DNA from: Burkholderiales bacterium
Lineage (GTDB): Bacteria > Pseudomonadota > Gammaproteobacteria > Burkholderiales > Nitrosomonadaceae
DNA: 64,000 nucleotides
NCBI GenBank assembly: GCA_024235795.1
Contig: JACKLR010000003.1
Location: 186,001-250,000, forward strand
Reading direction: 5' to 3'
The notes beneath the pieces are model-generated. The model ran no database searches, was not told the origin of the DNA, and was given only the letters and a program-made list of their open reading frames with translations. Both the position numbers and the translations under genes were made by a program. How positions within the stretch are numbered: position 1 is the first letter of the stretch; every line of letters starts with the position of its first letter. Shown piece after piece: positions 9,898-19,417 of the stretch.

Positions 9898-10514
9898 TTG
9901 ACGATTCCAGTAATACAAAACCGCTGCTTTACACATTTCGCCGTTGTCCCTTTGCCATCCGGGCGCGGATGGCCATTAAAACAAGCGGTATTGACGTGAA
10001 TATGCATGAAGTCAAACTACGCGACAAACCCGCTGCGTTACTGGAATGCTCTCCAAAAGGCACAGTGCCGGTTTTGCAGTTGGCTGACGGCCGGGTCATT
10101 GATGAAAGTCTCGATATCATGCTGTGGGCGTTATCCATCAATGATCCCGAACACTGGTTGGATGAATCCAATGGACTGTCTGAAGCGGCACAGGCATTGA
10201 TCAAACGAAACGACGGACCATTTAAACAGGCGCTCGATTATTATAAATACTCGGTCAGGCACCCGGAGCATTCCGAGCAGTATTACCGCGAGCAGGCGGA
10301 ATTTTTTCTGCAAGAACTCGACGCGCGTCTAAGCCGGACGGAATATCTGATGGGTGACCGTCTGACTGTTCCGGATTTCGCTATTTTTCCGTTTATCCGT
10401 CAGTTCTCCAATGTCGATAAGGACTGGTTTTATGCTTCGCCGTACACGCATCTGATTCAATGGCTGGATGCACGGATATCATCGGATTTGTTTGCGGCCG
10501 TCATGCAGAAGTAA
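9894..10514 (+). CDS. Glutathione S-transferase family protein
   Basis: 206 residues. The N-terminal thioredoxin-fold half has the CPFAIRAR motif near residue 18, with a Cys where glutaredoxin-like GSTs have their active site. KGTVPVL (cis-Pro) and IDES contact glutathione in the family. The C-terminal half is helical and ends in a GST_C-type block (MGDRLTVPDFAIFPFIRQ). The substrate cannot be inferred. It overlaps djlA by four bases and lies 15 bases before hrpA, suggesting a djlA-gst-hrpA operon. Confidence 0.85.
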   Translation: MIDDSSNTKPLLYTFRRCPFAIRARMAIKTSGIDVNMHEVKLRDKPAALLECSPKGTVPVLQLADGRVIDESLDIMLWALSINDPEHWLDESNGLSEAAQALIKRNDGPFKQALDYYKYSVRHPEHSEQYYREQAEFFLQELDARLSRTEYLMGDRLTVPDFAIFPFIRQFSNVDKDWFYASPYTHLIQWLDARISSDLFAAVMQK

Positions 10515-10529
10515 GTTATCATCTGATTC

Positions 10530-13500
10530 ATGAAACAGGGAACATCCGACGTGCAGGCACACCGTCTTGCACAGTTACCCAAACCGGTTTACAGCGATGA
10601 ATTACCCGTCGTAACCAAACGGGAAGACATTAAACGTGCGATTGCGCAAAATCAGGTTGTCATTCTTTGCGGTGAAACCGGTTCAGGCAAGACCACGCAA
10701 CTACCCAAAATCTGTCTGGAACTTGAACGCGGCGTGAACGGCATGATCGGCCATACCCAGCCGCGGCGGATTGCAGCACGCTCAGTGGCAAAACGCATTG
10801 CCGCGGAACTGAACACTGAACTTGGCCAGGCTGTAGGTTACAAAGTGCGGTTTTCGGATACGGTCAGCCCCGGCAGCTACATTAAACTCATGACCGACGG
10901 CATTCTGCTGGCGGAAACACAGAGTGATCCCAAACTGCTGGCTTACGACACCCTTATCATAGACGAAGCGCACGAGCGTAGTTTGAATATCGATTTTCTG
11001 CTCGGTTATCTCACCCGCCTGTTACCGTCAAGACCCGATCTTAAGCTGATCGTCACCTCCGCCACCATCGATGCAGCGCGTTTTTCCAGGCATTTCGGCA
11101 ATGCGCCGGTGATTGAAGTATCCGGCCGCACTTATCCGGTAGAAATCCGTTATCAACCGGTCGTACCGGACGATGAAGATCTCGATATGCAGCAGAAAAT
11201 TCTCAATGCGGTCGATGAGATCATGCAAATGGGTCAATCGGGGGATATGCTGATTTTTCTGCCGGGTGAACGTGAAATCCGCGAAACCGCCGAAACGCTG
11301 CGCAAACATCATTTCGACCGCAACACTTCCGGCGTTCCCGGCGTGGAAATATTGCCGCTGTTTGCGCGCCTGTCGTTCAGCGAACAGGAGCGCATTTTCA
11401 AGACCGGCCAGGCGCGCCGCATAGTCCTGGCAACCAACGTCGCTGAAACTTCGCTGACCGTACCCGGCATCCGCTACGTCATTGACAGCGGATGGGCGCG
11501 CATCAACCGCTACAGCTACCGCAACAAAGTCGAACAACTGCACACCGAAAAGATTTCACGCGCTTCGGCCAATCAGCGCGCGGGACGTTGCGGACGTGTT
11601 GCCAGCGGCATCTGTTTCCGGTTGTATTCGGAAGACGATTTTCAGGCAAGGCCGGAATTTACCGATCCCGAAATCCTGCGCTCGTCACTGGCGTCCGTGA
11701 TTTTGCGCATGAAGTCCCTCAAAATCGGCGACGTGGAAAGCTTTCCGTTTCTGGAGCCACCGTCTTCACGCATGATATCCGATGGTTATCAGTTGCTCGC
11801 GGAGCTCGGCGGCGTTGACGAAAACAAACAATTGACGCGGCTCGGCTGGCAACTGGCGAAATTTCCAATCGATCCGCGAATCGCGCGCATGGTGCTCGCG
11901 GCGAAACAGGAAAACTGTCTGCATGAAGTACTCATCATCGCCTCGGCTTTGAGTCTGCAAGACCCACGCGACAGGCCGTTCGAGCATCAAAATGCGGCCG
12001 ATCAGGCGCACCGGCGGTTTATCGACGAGCGTTCCGATTTCATGGGTTACCTGAAATTGTGGGAATTCTTTGACAAAATTCTCAAGCATAAAAAATCCAA
12101 CCGCAAACTGATCGCGCAGTGCCGCGATCAGTTTCTGTCTTACCGCCGCTTGCGCGAATGGCGCGAAATACACAATCAACTTCATGTGCTGATCAAGGAA
12201 TTCGGCTTCAGGCCGAACGAAGTTGCGGCGACCTACGATGAAATACACCGCACCCTGCTCGCGGGACTGCTCGGCAATATTGGCCTAAAGACGGAAAAAG
12301 AAGGCGAATACCTGGGCGCGCGCGGCATCAAGTTCTCGATATTTCCGGGTTCGGCGTTAAAAAAAGGCAAGGCCAAAGCCAAATGGGCGGTCTGCTCCGA
12401 ACTGGTGGAAACCAGCAAGCTCTATGGGCGCGGCGTTGCGCGTATCGATCCGGCATGGCTGGAAAAAATCGCGGGCAGTTTGTGCAAACGCCATTATTTC
12501 GAACCGCACTGGGAGAAAAAACGCGCCGAAGTGATCGCCTATGAACGCATCACCTTGTATGGATTGCCGATAGTGACCAAAAGACCGGTGCACTATGGCC
12601 GGATCGATCCCGCTGAATCACGCGAAATCTTTATCCGCAGCGCACTGGTTGCCGGTGAATATATCACCAAAGCGCCTTTTTTCCGGCATAACCAGCAACT
12701 TGTCAAAGACATTGAAGAACTCGAGCACAAAACCCGGCGGCAGGATGTACTGGTCGACGACACGGAAATTTTTGCGTTCTACGATGCACTGATCCCGCAG
12801 AAAATCTATAACGGTTTCGGTTTTGAAAAATGGCGCAAACAGGCCGAACGGGAAAACCCGAAACTGCTGCACCTCGATCGCGATTTATTGATACGTCATC
12901 AGGGAGACGCCGTTGAAACCCAGTTTCCCGAACAGTTTGTCTTATCGGACGGCAGCGTCTTTCCGTTGAACTATCGTTTCGATCCAGGGCATGTCCTTGA
13001 CGGCGTTACCGTCACCATTTCCTTGTCCGTACTCAACCGGCTGGATGCGCAGCAGTTTGAAACGCTGGTACCCGGACTGATTCGTGAAAAAGTGACCTGG
13101 TATCTCAAAGCGCTGCCCAAACAGATACGCCGCCTGCTCGTGCCGATACCCGAATCGGTGACCGAATTTCTGCAATGGCAGTCTCAGTCTGTATCCCCGC
13201 AGGACTCTGCGCTTCACGATGCGCTGGCAAAGTTCATATTGCGAAAAACGACGCTCGCCATACCTGTTGATACCTGGGCGGACAAGGCCATTCCGCCGCA
13301 TTTGTTGATGAATTTCAGAGTCATCGATGAAGCCGGCGAGGAACTCGCCATGAGCCGCAGCCTTGAAGAACTGCAGGAGAAATTCGGCGGCGCGGCGCAA
13401 ACCACATTCCGACAATTGAGCCTTGACGATGAAAAAATCGATATTGAACGCGATGGCTTAAAACGCTGGGATTTCGGCGATCTGCCCGAAGAGATGACGT

Positions 13501-14309
13501 TTACACGAAACGGGCGCAAACTCATCTGTTATCCGGCGCTGGTCGATGAGAAAGACCATGTGGCAATCCGCCTGTTCGACACCCGCGCTGCCGCCGATGT
13601 TGCCATGCGTGGCGGCATCTGCCGCCTGATGCAATTTGAATTCCGGGAACGCATGAAACAGCTCGACAAAAGCATCCCCGGTTTCCGGCAGGCCGCGCTG
13701 CAACTCACCACCTGCATCAACCCGGGCGACCTTAAACAGGATCTTCTCGGTACCATTACCGACCAGGCCTTTATCGGCGGTGATCCGCTGCCCAGAACGC
13801 AACACGCGTTTATCGAACAAATTTCCAGAGCAAAGGAACGATTGCCGCAAGTCATCGAAAACTATACACAAATACTCAGTGAAATCGGCGCAGCGTATCA
13901 TGAACTGGCGCAATGCCGGTTATCGATGAAACAGATCAATCCGAGAATAAAAGCAGAACTCGACGAACAATTCAACCACCTGATTTACCCCGGCTTCATC
14001 CATGACACGCCGTGGGAACGGCTGAAACATTTTCCACGCTACCTCAAAGGCATGCGCGTACGTGTCGAAAAATCGACACACAACCTGCTGCGCGACGAAC
14101 AACATGCTGCAGAAATCAAAACACTCTGGGCGCGTTATGAATTGTGCCGCGAGAAACACCAGAAACTGGGCATCGACGACCCAAACTTGACCGAATTCCA
14201 CTGGCAAATCGAGGAACTCAGAATTTCACTGTTTTCCCAGGAACTCAAAACACCGCTGCCGGTTTCGGTGAAACGGCTGGAGCGGTTGTGGGAGAGAGTT
14301 AGGAAGTAA
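10530..14309 (+). CDS. hrpA: ATP-dependent RNA helicase HrpA (DEAH box)
   Basis: 1259 residues (E. coli about 1300). Walker A GETGSGKTTQ is at residues 48-57, the DEAH box at 145-148, SATID follows, and motif VI reads QRAGRCGR. HA2, OB-fold and the long C-terminal HrpA-specific region (DUF3418) follow. In E. coli HrpA rescues stalled ribosomes and processes fimbrial mRNA. The gene is complete, but its last 438 bases are found again, diverged, at 15969-16406, so the 3' end lies at a recombination junction. Confidence 0.95.
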   Translation: MKQGTSDVQAHRLAQLPKPVYSDELPVVTKREDIKRAIAQNQVVILCGETGSGKTTQLPKICLELERGVNGMIGHTQPRRIAARSVAKRIAAELNTELGQAVGYKVRFSDTVSPGSYIKLMTDGILLAETQSDPKLLAYDTLIIDEAHERSLNIDFLLGYLTRLLPSRPDLKLIVTSATIDAARFSRHFGNAPVIEVSGRTYPVEIRYQPVVPDDEDLDMQQKILNAVDEIMQMGQSGDMLIFLPGEREIRETAETLRKHHFDRNTSGVPGVEILPLFARLSFSEQERIFKTGQARRIVLATNVAETSLTVPGIRYVIDSGWARINRYSYRNKVEQLHTEKISRASANQRAGRCGRVASGICFRLYSEDDFQARPEFTDPEILRSSLASVILRMKSLKIGDVESFPFLEPPSSRMISDGYQLLAELGGVDENKQLTRLGWQLAKFPIDPRIARMVLAAKQENCLHEVLIIASALSLQDPRDRPFEHQNAADQAHRRFIDERSDFMGYLKLWEFFDKILKHKKSNRKLIAQCRDQFLSYRRLREWREIHNQLHVLIKEFGFRPNEVAATYDEIHRTLLAGLLGNIGLKTEKEGEYLGARGIKFSIFPGSALKKGKAKAKWAVCSELVETSKLYGRGVARIDPAWLEKIAGSLCKRHYFEPHWEKKRAEVIAYERITLYGLPIVTKRPVHYGRIDPAESREIFIRSALVAGEYITKAPFFRHNQQLVKDIEELEHKTRRQDVLVDDTEIFAFYDALIPQKIYNGFGFEKWRKQAERENPKLLHLDRDLLIRHQGDAVETQFPEQFVLSDGSVFPLNYRFDPGHVLDGVTVTISLSVLNRLDAQQFETLVPGLIREKVTWYLKALPKQIRRLLVPIPESVTEFLQWQSQSVSPQDSALHDALAKFILRKTTLAIPVDTWADKAIPPHLLMNFRVIDEAGEELAMSRSLEELQEKFGGAAQTTFRQLSLDDEKIDIERDGLKRWDFGDLPEEMTFTRNGRKLICYPALVDEKDHVAIRLFDTRAAADVAMRGGICRLMQFEFRERMKQLDKSIPGFRQAALQLTTCINPGDLKQDLLGTITDQAFIGGDPLPRTQHAFIEQISRAKERLPQVIENYTQILSEIGAAYHELAQCRLSMKQINPRIKAELDEQFNHLIYPGFIHDTPWERLKHFPRYLKGMRVRVEKSTHNLLRDEQHAAEIKTLWARYELCREKHQKLGIDDPNLTEFHWQIEELRISLFSQELKTPLPVSVKRLERLWERVRK

Positions 14310-14335
14310 GTAGATTCAACTTGATACAGTTTCTA

Positions 14336-14404
14336 ACGATCATATTTGGACACTTTGAATATATTGTCGAGCAATGGCATGAATTCCAGGAGAGGCGATC
14401 ATAA
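14336..14404 (+). pseudogene. 3' remnant of a DUF4160 gene
   Basis: Just after hrpA a frame reads GHFEYIVEQWHEFQERRS and stops with a TAA that shares its last A with the ATG of the next gene. The EQWHEF block resembles the C-terminus of DUF4160 proteins, which usually sit directly before a DUF2442 gene with such an overlap. The rest of the gene is missing, so this is a truncated remnant. The call rests on a short stretch and on context. Confidence 0.5.
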
Positions 14405-14661
14405 TGAACAAATATTACCAAGTGAAGAACATAGAAATCCAGGATGGCGTGTTTAGCGCCACTATTGATGGTTTAGTAATTAAAAGAGAACTCAAGGAAA
14501 TTTCACCTGTTCTTGCGGCAGCTACACGTGCCGAGCAATCAAAATTTGAAGTATCGCCATCAGGTTACGGGATTTTCTGGCCACTTGTTGATGAAGATAT
14601 TTCGATTGACGGTTTGCTTGGGATTGTGCATCACAAAGAAAACACACAAGAAATCGTCTAA
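14404..14661 (+). CDS. DUF2442 family protein
   Basis: 85 residues of the DUF2442 fold, with the terminal SPSGYGIFWPLVDEDISIDGLLG typical of the family. These small proteins commonly pair with DUF4160 and are suspected toxin-antitoxin-like modules, but their function is not established. AGGAG at about 14390 serves as ribosome-binding site. Its usual partner survives only as a remnant upstream. Confidence 0.7.
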   Translation: MNKYYQVKNIEIQDGVFSATIDGLVIKRELKEISPVLAAATRAEQSKFEVSPSGYGIFWPLVDEDISIDGLLGIVHHKENTQEIV

Positions 14662-15142
14662 TCGGTTAGTTGGAGGTTCCTAGCCTCCAGCCCACGCAGG
14701 GAAAATGGGTCTTGCAAAACAACATTCAAATTTTTCTCTCTGCCTGACTCGCAACACTTTCCAACGCAGCGGGCAACCGATCCGGTTGTACTGTGGGGGT
14801 ATTCATGTCTAGAATTATAGCCTACCTATATAAGCCTGACGATTATCTAAGAATGTATTAATGCAAGACCGAATTCCTTTGGCTTGCAATCGTGCCGTGC
14901 GGCGGATTGGATATTAGTGTTTGCTATCAGAATGTCACACTAAGTTAGTGGCCCGGAGCTACATGCCTAGTGTGACCCTTTTGTACTTTGCTCAGTTATC
15001 GGCCAAATGGTCGAGTAATCCGGCTTTGAACCGCAACTTGAAATTACCGGCTTTCAGCCGGTAGCGTGTTTACAATTCAACTCATTGGCGACTAATGCTT
15101 CAGAAAATAAAATACAAAAAAACGATACAACACCTATATACT
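14662..15142. other. Intergenic stretch with inverted repeats
   Basis: No gene seen in 480 bases. A perfect 9-bp inverted repeat (GTCACACTA at 14934-14942, TAGTGTGAC at 14968-14976) encloses 25 bases. A second hairpin lies at 15045-15063. The 15-mer CTTGCAAAACAACAT near 14710 recurs near 17450, hinting that both stretches derive from one duplicated source. Confidence 0.45.
15045..15063 (-). terminator. Possible terminator of the 15143-15721 gene
   Basis: An 8-bp GC-rich stem (TACCGGCT/AGCCGGTA) with a 3-base loop lies 80 bases after the minus-strand stop. The following T-tract is weak (ATTTC), so the call is tentative. Confidence 0.35.
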
Positions 15143-15721
15143 TTATGTTCTGAACACATTTTTTCTCTCCCTTAGATTTATATTTTGTGCTTCATTCAAC
15201 CGAAGATCAGTGGAAATCTGCAGATCCCTCTGAAGTTCAGGGTCAATTTCAGGACTGAAAGTGCTAAAGTTCGCAAAAAGAGCATCTGTTTTCAAATTAC
15301 AAACCGACATGATCGTATCTAACCTATATTTGACTGTTCCATAAACTATAAAGCTTTGACCCCCACCTGCATAAAGACAATTGTAATTTATTGATATCGA
15401 TTTACCTTTTGCAGGCTGGCCCGCCACGCATTCACATTTTTTATCACCACAAATTTTAAACTTAATGATCTTTTCTGGACCCTTGCGATTATCTCCAAGA
15501 TCAAATTGAAGGTCCTTTCTAGCTTCCTCTTCAAATTTTTTACGCATTTCTTTCGCGTACCTTGATTTACTTATTTCAAACTTTCTAAAAGCGGCTTGCT
15601 TCAGTTTTATGGTTGAACTTGCCGGTTTATCAAGGCTATAGTGCGTAGCGTCGAAATCTTCTATAACAAATTTATTTTTAACCGAACATACATTTCCTAA
15701 ACAGTTTGGTAATGTTGCCAT
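15143..15721 (-). CDS. Uncharacterised Cys-containing protein
   Basis: 192 residues, not recognised. The N-terminus has two Cys (NCLGNVC). A lysine-rich, probably helical stretch spans residues 35-90. Then comes a Cys cluster (KICGDKKCECVAG) and a beta-rich section with NYNCLYAGGGQSF. There is no signal peptide or membrane segment. AAGGAG sits 7 bases before the ATG. The gene lies inside the segment bounded by the two hrpA 3' ends and has lower GC than hrpA, consistent with acquired DNA. Confidence 0.65.
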   Translation of the reverse strand: MATLPNCLGNVCSVKNKFVIEDFDATHYSLDKPASSTIKLKQAAFRKFEISKSRYAKEMRKKFEEEARKDLQFDLGDNRKGPEKIIKFKICGDKKCECVAGQPAKGKSISINYNCLYAGGGQSFIVYGTVKYRLDTIMSVCNLKTDALFANFSTFSPEIDPELQRDLQISTDLRLNEAQNINLRERKNVFRT

Positions 15722-15968
15722 TTTATTTCTCCTTTTCTATCTAAATAATTGGTAATCATCTAAATACGTTGCTTCACCTTCAATCGAGCAGATCGTAAAA
15801 CCTTCACGCTTGACCGTAACCCTGCTTTTGTTTTCTAGTCAAAATTCGAGTTACATTAATTAATACGTGGCAACTTGCCAATTGGATTGGTTTTACTGAA
15901 GAAATGTAGAACTTTGATCAATATTGGTCTTTCTGAGATTGAGAAACAATGGGGTCACCCACATTGAT

Positions 15969-16406
15969 ATACTCAGCGAGATCGGTGCAGCGTATCATGA
16001 CCTGGCGCAATGCCGGTCTTCGATGAGATCGATCAATCCCCGAATCAAAGCAGAACTCGATGAACAACTCAAGCGCCTGATTTATCCCGGCTTTATTCAG
16101 GAAACACCATGGGAAAAATTTAAACATTTCCCGCGCTACCTCAAAGGCATGCGCGTGCGCATAGAGAAGTCAACCCACAACCTGCTGCGCGACGAACAGC
16201 ATGCTACAGAAATAAAAACGCTCTGGTCGCGCTACGAGCAATGCTGTGAGAAACACCAGAAACTGGGCATCGACGACCCAAACTTGACCGAATTCCGCTG
16301 GCAAATCGAGGAACTCAGAATTTCACTCTTTTCACAGGAACTCAAAACACCGCTGCCGGTTTCGGTGAAGCGGCTGGAGCGGTTGTGGGAGAAGGTTAGG
16401 AAGTAG
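15969..16406 (+). pseudogene. Second, diverged copy of the hrpA 3' end
   Basis: 438 bases align without gaps to hrpA 13872-14309 (constant offset 2097). I count about 60 differences by eye. About 50 fall in the first two thirds and only about 7 in the last 150 bases. The encoded 145 residues match HrpA 1115-1259 with about 18 changes and keep the frame and stop. An ORF reads through from 15924, but the fragment lacks all helicase motifs and is most likely an untranslated leftover. Confidence 0.85.
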
Positions 16407-16519
16407 CTGGATTTAGTTAACGCTGCCTTTAATAATATCCAACCTCAGGAAATTGGACTGGACTATAGCGTGCTAGAATTCAATCTGTCTAATTCTAGTT
16501 ATGCTTCGTAAAAGTAGAT

Positions 16520-16822
16520 ATGGAATATTCAAAGTACAGTAAAGATGAATTTGAAAAAGCAGGTATAAACAGCACTCAAGCTAGAGCGCTTGCTGATAAG
16601 TTGGAGGAGGATGTACTACAAGCGCTTGATGCTGAGATTGGTGCTGCTTTTGCGAAGGTGATCTCTCGACTAAACAAGGAAGGTCATGATTTATCTCAAT
16701 ATAGTGAAATCGTGCCAGGTGAGTATGAATTTCGAGGCAAACAATCTGACGGCAATTGTGGCTTACGGCTAGCGTGTGTTGTTGTAATTTCTGCTAGTTA
16801 CAGTCATACAGTTGATGAATAA
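16520..16822 (+). CDS. Small hypothetical protein
   Basis: 100 residues, not recognised. The first 65 residues look helical (KDEFEKAGINSTQARALADKLEED...), the rest beta. No signal peptide and no clear Shine-Dalgarno before the ATG. It sits beyond the hrpA tail copy, in a short run of orphan ORFs. Confidence 0.45.
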   Translation: MEYSKYSKDEFEKAGINSTQARALADKLEEDVLQALDAEIGAAFAKVISRLNKEGHDLSQYSEIVPGEYEFRGKQSDGNCGLRLACVVVISASYSHTVDE

Positions 16823-16896
16823 ACATAACAAAAGGTTCAACAACGCTCGTTCCTTGCTCGGACAGTCTAGGCTACGCTTCGACAGCCGATAAAACC

Positions 16897-17340
16897 ATGA
16901 ATGAGATCGAAGTCATATTTAAGTCACCTACATTCTGGGCTATTTTCGTGCCGGCACTCGTCGGTGTGATTACGTTTTATCTAAGTAAGGCGGCCGAACG
17001 CGAATCAGAGTGGCGTAAGGAAAAGCTTCGTTTGTATTTGAGCTTCGTTGAAGCCTTAAGCGGAATAACTGATTGTGAAAAATCAATTGAAAATGACATC
17101 AAATTTGCAAAAGCATGCAACGATTTGCATGCTCTTTCGCCACAGCAAGTTTTGAAAGCACTGCATCGCTATCAAGAAACAATGGCTATTAGCAACACAA
17201 GTTCTACCCCAAAGGAAAAGCAAATCGCGTTAAATATGCTAATGCTGGAAATGCGTAAAGACTTGAAGGTAAAGCCAAAGGACAAAAAATCTGAGTTCCA
17301 GATGTTACTGTGGACATCAGGTAGAAAAAAAGACTTATAA
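16897..17340 (+). CDS. Membrane-anchored hypothetical protein
   Basis: 147 residues. One transmembrane helix (about residues 11-29) is followed by a charged, mostly helical cytoplasmic part (AAERESEWRKEKLRLYLSFVEAL...), a topology seen in many small accessory proteins. I cannot assign a family. No Shine-Dalgarno is evident; the 74 bases before it contain GC-rich partial repeats (GCTCGTTCCTTGCTCG). Confidence 0.5.
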   Translation: MNEIEVIFKSPTFWAIFVPALVGVITFYLSKAAERESEWRKEKLRLYLSFVEALSGITDCEKSIENDIKFAKACNDLHALSPQQVLKALHRYQETMAISNTSSTPKEKQIALNMLMLEMRKDLKVKPKDKKSEFQMLLWTSGRKKDL

Positions 17341-17561
17341 CACGGTGCTCCACCCGATTACCGAACATGAAGTTAGGTCTTGCATTGCCATACATAATAA
17401 CCCGAAAATTCCCCAAACAATTAGCAAGCAAATAGGTACCATTAGGCCTTGCAAAACAACATCCTTTTTCTAACACATCCAAAGCAATCAGTTAGCCTGA
17501 AACCGGGCCAGTTTCTGGTATTATTGACTGACCCTATAGAGAGAAAGAGGAAAACCCTCGA

Positions 17562-19124
17562 ATGACTGCTAAACCGTCAGAAAACGTGTTCGATGTCATT
17601 GTCATCGGTTCCGGCATGGGCGGCATGACAGCGGCGGCTGCTCTTTCCCGATTGGATCACAAAGTCCTGCTGCTTGAGCAAGCGCAGACGATTGGCGGGC
17701 TGACTCACGCTTTCACACGCGATGGTTTTACCTGGGATGTCGGCCTCCACTATTGCGGCACGTTCGGCCACGACCAGCTCGCGGGCCGGATTCTGGACTG
17801 GCTCAGCGGGGGAACAATCGAGTTTCGGTCGGTCGGTACCGTTTACGATACACTGCATTTTCCGGATGAATTCGAAATTTCCGTAGGACGTCCGGCCGCA
17901 GCCTACAAGATGGAGCTCAAAGACCTGTTTCCAGACAATGTGACCGAAATCGACGCCTACTTCGAGGCGTTGCTGTCGGCGGGAGAAGCCGGGCACATGG
18001 TTGGCGCCGAGCGCGCGATGCCCGAGCCATTCCGTTCCGCGCATCATTGGTGGAACAAGCATAAAATCCAGCACTGGTGCGGTCGCACGACCGGCGAGGT
18101 TATCACGGAATTCATCAGCGACCCGAAGCTCGCCGCCGTGCTATCGGCACAGTGGGGGACTTATGGCGGCAAACCGAACGAAGCGAGTTTCGCCGTTCAC
18201 GCCACCGTCATGGGCCACTATCTCGAAGGCGCCGCCTACCCCGTAGGCGGCGCCGCTGCCATTGCAAGGGGGCTTGTTCCCGTAATTGAAGCAGCGGGCG
18301 GTGATGTCCGGGCTGCAACATTGGTCAGCGAAATATTGCTTGACGATAACAAAGCCGTGGGTGTACGCACCCGGTCCGGCGAAGAAATCAACGCGCCATT
18401 TGTCGTCTCGGCGATCGGCGCCGGCGAGACCGTAAAGCACCTGCTGCCGGAGACAATTCGCGAACAGCCCTGGGCTCGCGAGATAGCCGCTTTCAAGCCA
18501 TCGATATGCCACTTCGAGGTCTTCCTCGGCTTCGAGGGAGATATTGCCCAACACGGCGCGACGCGCTCGAATCACTGGTTTTACGAAAGTTGGGATACCA
18601 ATGACGCGATATGGATAACGGCAGAGGATGCGCCAATTCCGATGATGTTCGTCTCGTTTCCGTCCTTCAAGGACACCACTCATGATTCAGGCCCGTCGAA
18701 CAAGCATACCGGTCAAATGATGGTCTGGGCCGACTGGTCGTCGGTAGCTGAATTTGCGGCTGGCGGCGCTGAGAAGCGCGCCGATGCGTGGGCAACATTC
18801 AAGCAGCGTATCGAGTCGCGGATGATGGCGTATTTCGTTGAAAAGTTTCCGGCATTGGCGCCGCTTGTCGTCTATCGGGAACTTGGCACCCCGCTCGCAA
18901 CCGCTTCATTCACCGGCCACGAGAAGGGCGGGTTTTATGGCGTCGAAACGACCCCGCGCCGCATGTTGTCAGACGCACTGAACGCCCGCACGCCTGTTCC
19001 CGGTTTATTTCTGGCGGGCCAGGACGTTATGAGCCCTGGAATTGCGGGAGCGCTCTCGGGTGGCATGCTCGGCGCTGCAGCGGTCGATCCGCGTGTCTTC
19101 CTGAAGCTCAGACAGGTCACATAA
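17562..19124 (+). CDS. FAD-dependent phytoene-desaturase/retinol-saturase-like oxidoreductase
   Basis: 520 residues of the amine-oxidase/CrtI fold. The dinucleotide-binding motif VIGSGMGGMTAAAAL is at residues 14-28, with the acidic partner at LLEQ. GLHYCGTF and the C-terminal FAD motif LFLAGQDVMSPGIAGALSGG match bacterial relatives of carotenoid desaturases and all-trans-retinol 13,14-reductase. The substrate is unknown; no carotenoid genes are nearby. The gene is GC-richer, with more GCG/GGC codons than its neighbours, which suggests horizontal origin. GAGAAAGAGG precedes the ATG by about 11 bases. Confidence 0.8.
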   Translation: MTAKPSENVFDVIVIGSGMGGMTAAAALSRLDHKVLLLEQAQTIGGLTHAFTRDGFTWDVGLHYCGTFGHDQLAGRILDWLSGGTIEFRSVGTVYDTLHFPDEFEISVGRPAAAYKMELKDLFPDNVTEIDAYFEALLSAGEAGHMVGAERAMPEPFRSAHHWWNKHKIQHWCGRTTGEVITEFISDPKLAAVLSAQWGTYGGKPNEASFAVHATVMGHYLEGAAYPVGGAAAIARGLVPVIEAAGGDVRAATLVSEILLDDNKAVGVRTRSGEEINAPFVVSAIGAGETVKHLLPETIREQPWAREIAAFKPSICHFEVFLGFEGDIAQHGATRSNHWFYESWDTNDAIWITAEDAPIPMMFVSFPSFKDTTHDSGPSNKHTGQMMVWADWSSVAEFAAGGAEKRADAWATFKQRIESRMMAYFVEKFPALAPLVVYRELGTPLATASFTGHEKGGFYGVETTPRRMLSDALNARTPVPGLFLAGQDVMSPGIAGALSGGMLGAAAVDPRVFLKLRQVT

Positions 19125-19197
19125 ATCCGATCTTGCCACTCGAAACGGAATGCCACCAAGCCCGGCAATTTTGCTATTTGAGCGGGAACGATATCGT

Positions 19198-19233
19198 AAA
19201 AAATGCCTATAAACCGAATCGGTTTATAGGCAT
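19198..19233 (-). terminator. 31-bp palindrome with T-run, terminator of the RTX-like gene
   Basis: Bases 19203-19233 form two perfect 15-bp arms around a single base. On the minus strand the hairpin runs into T6, as expected for an intrinsic terminator, 185 bases after the stop at 19418. On the plus strand no T-run follows. Confidence 0.65.
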
Positions 19234-19417
19234 AAAAGAAAGTAAGTTTATAAACACTTACTTGAGGGGCTCGTTGCTCAATGGTCGATCGGCTTTTCCA
19301 TGGCCGAGATGGAGAGAGATGGACATGGAGATGAAGCCTGAACCAGCCGTTTTCGACAGTCTGAATCGGTCATTCATCGCAGAAATGCCGATTGCATCTC
19401 AGAGGGGCTGTTCTCAA

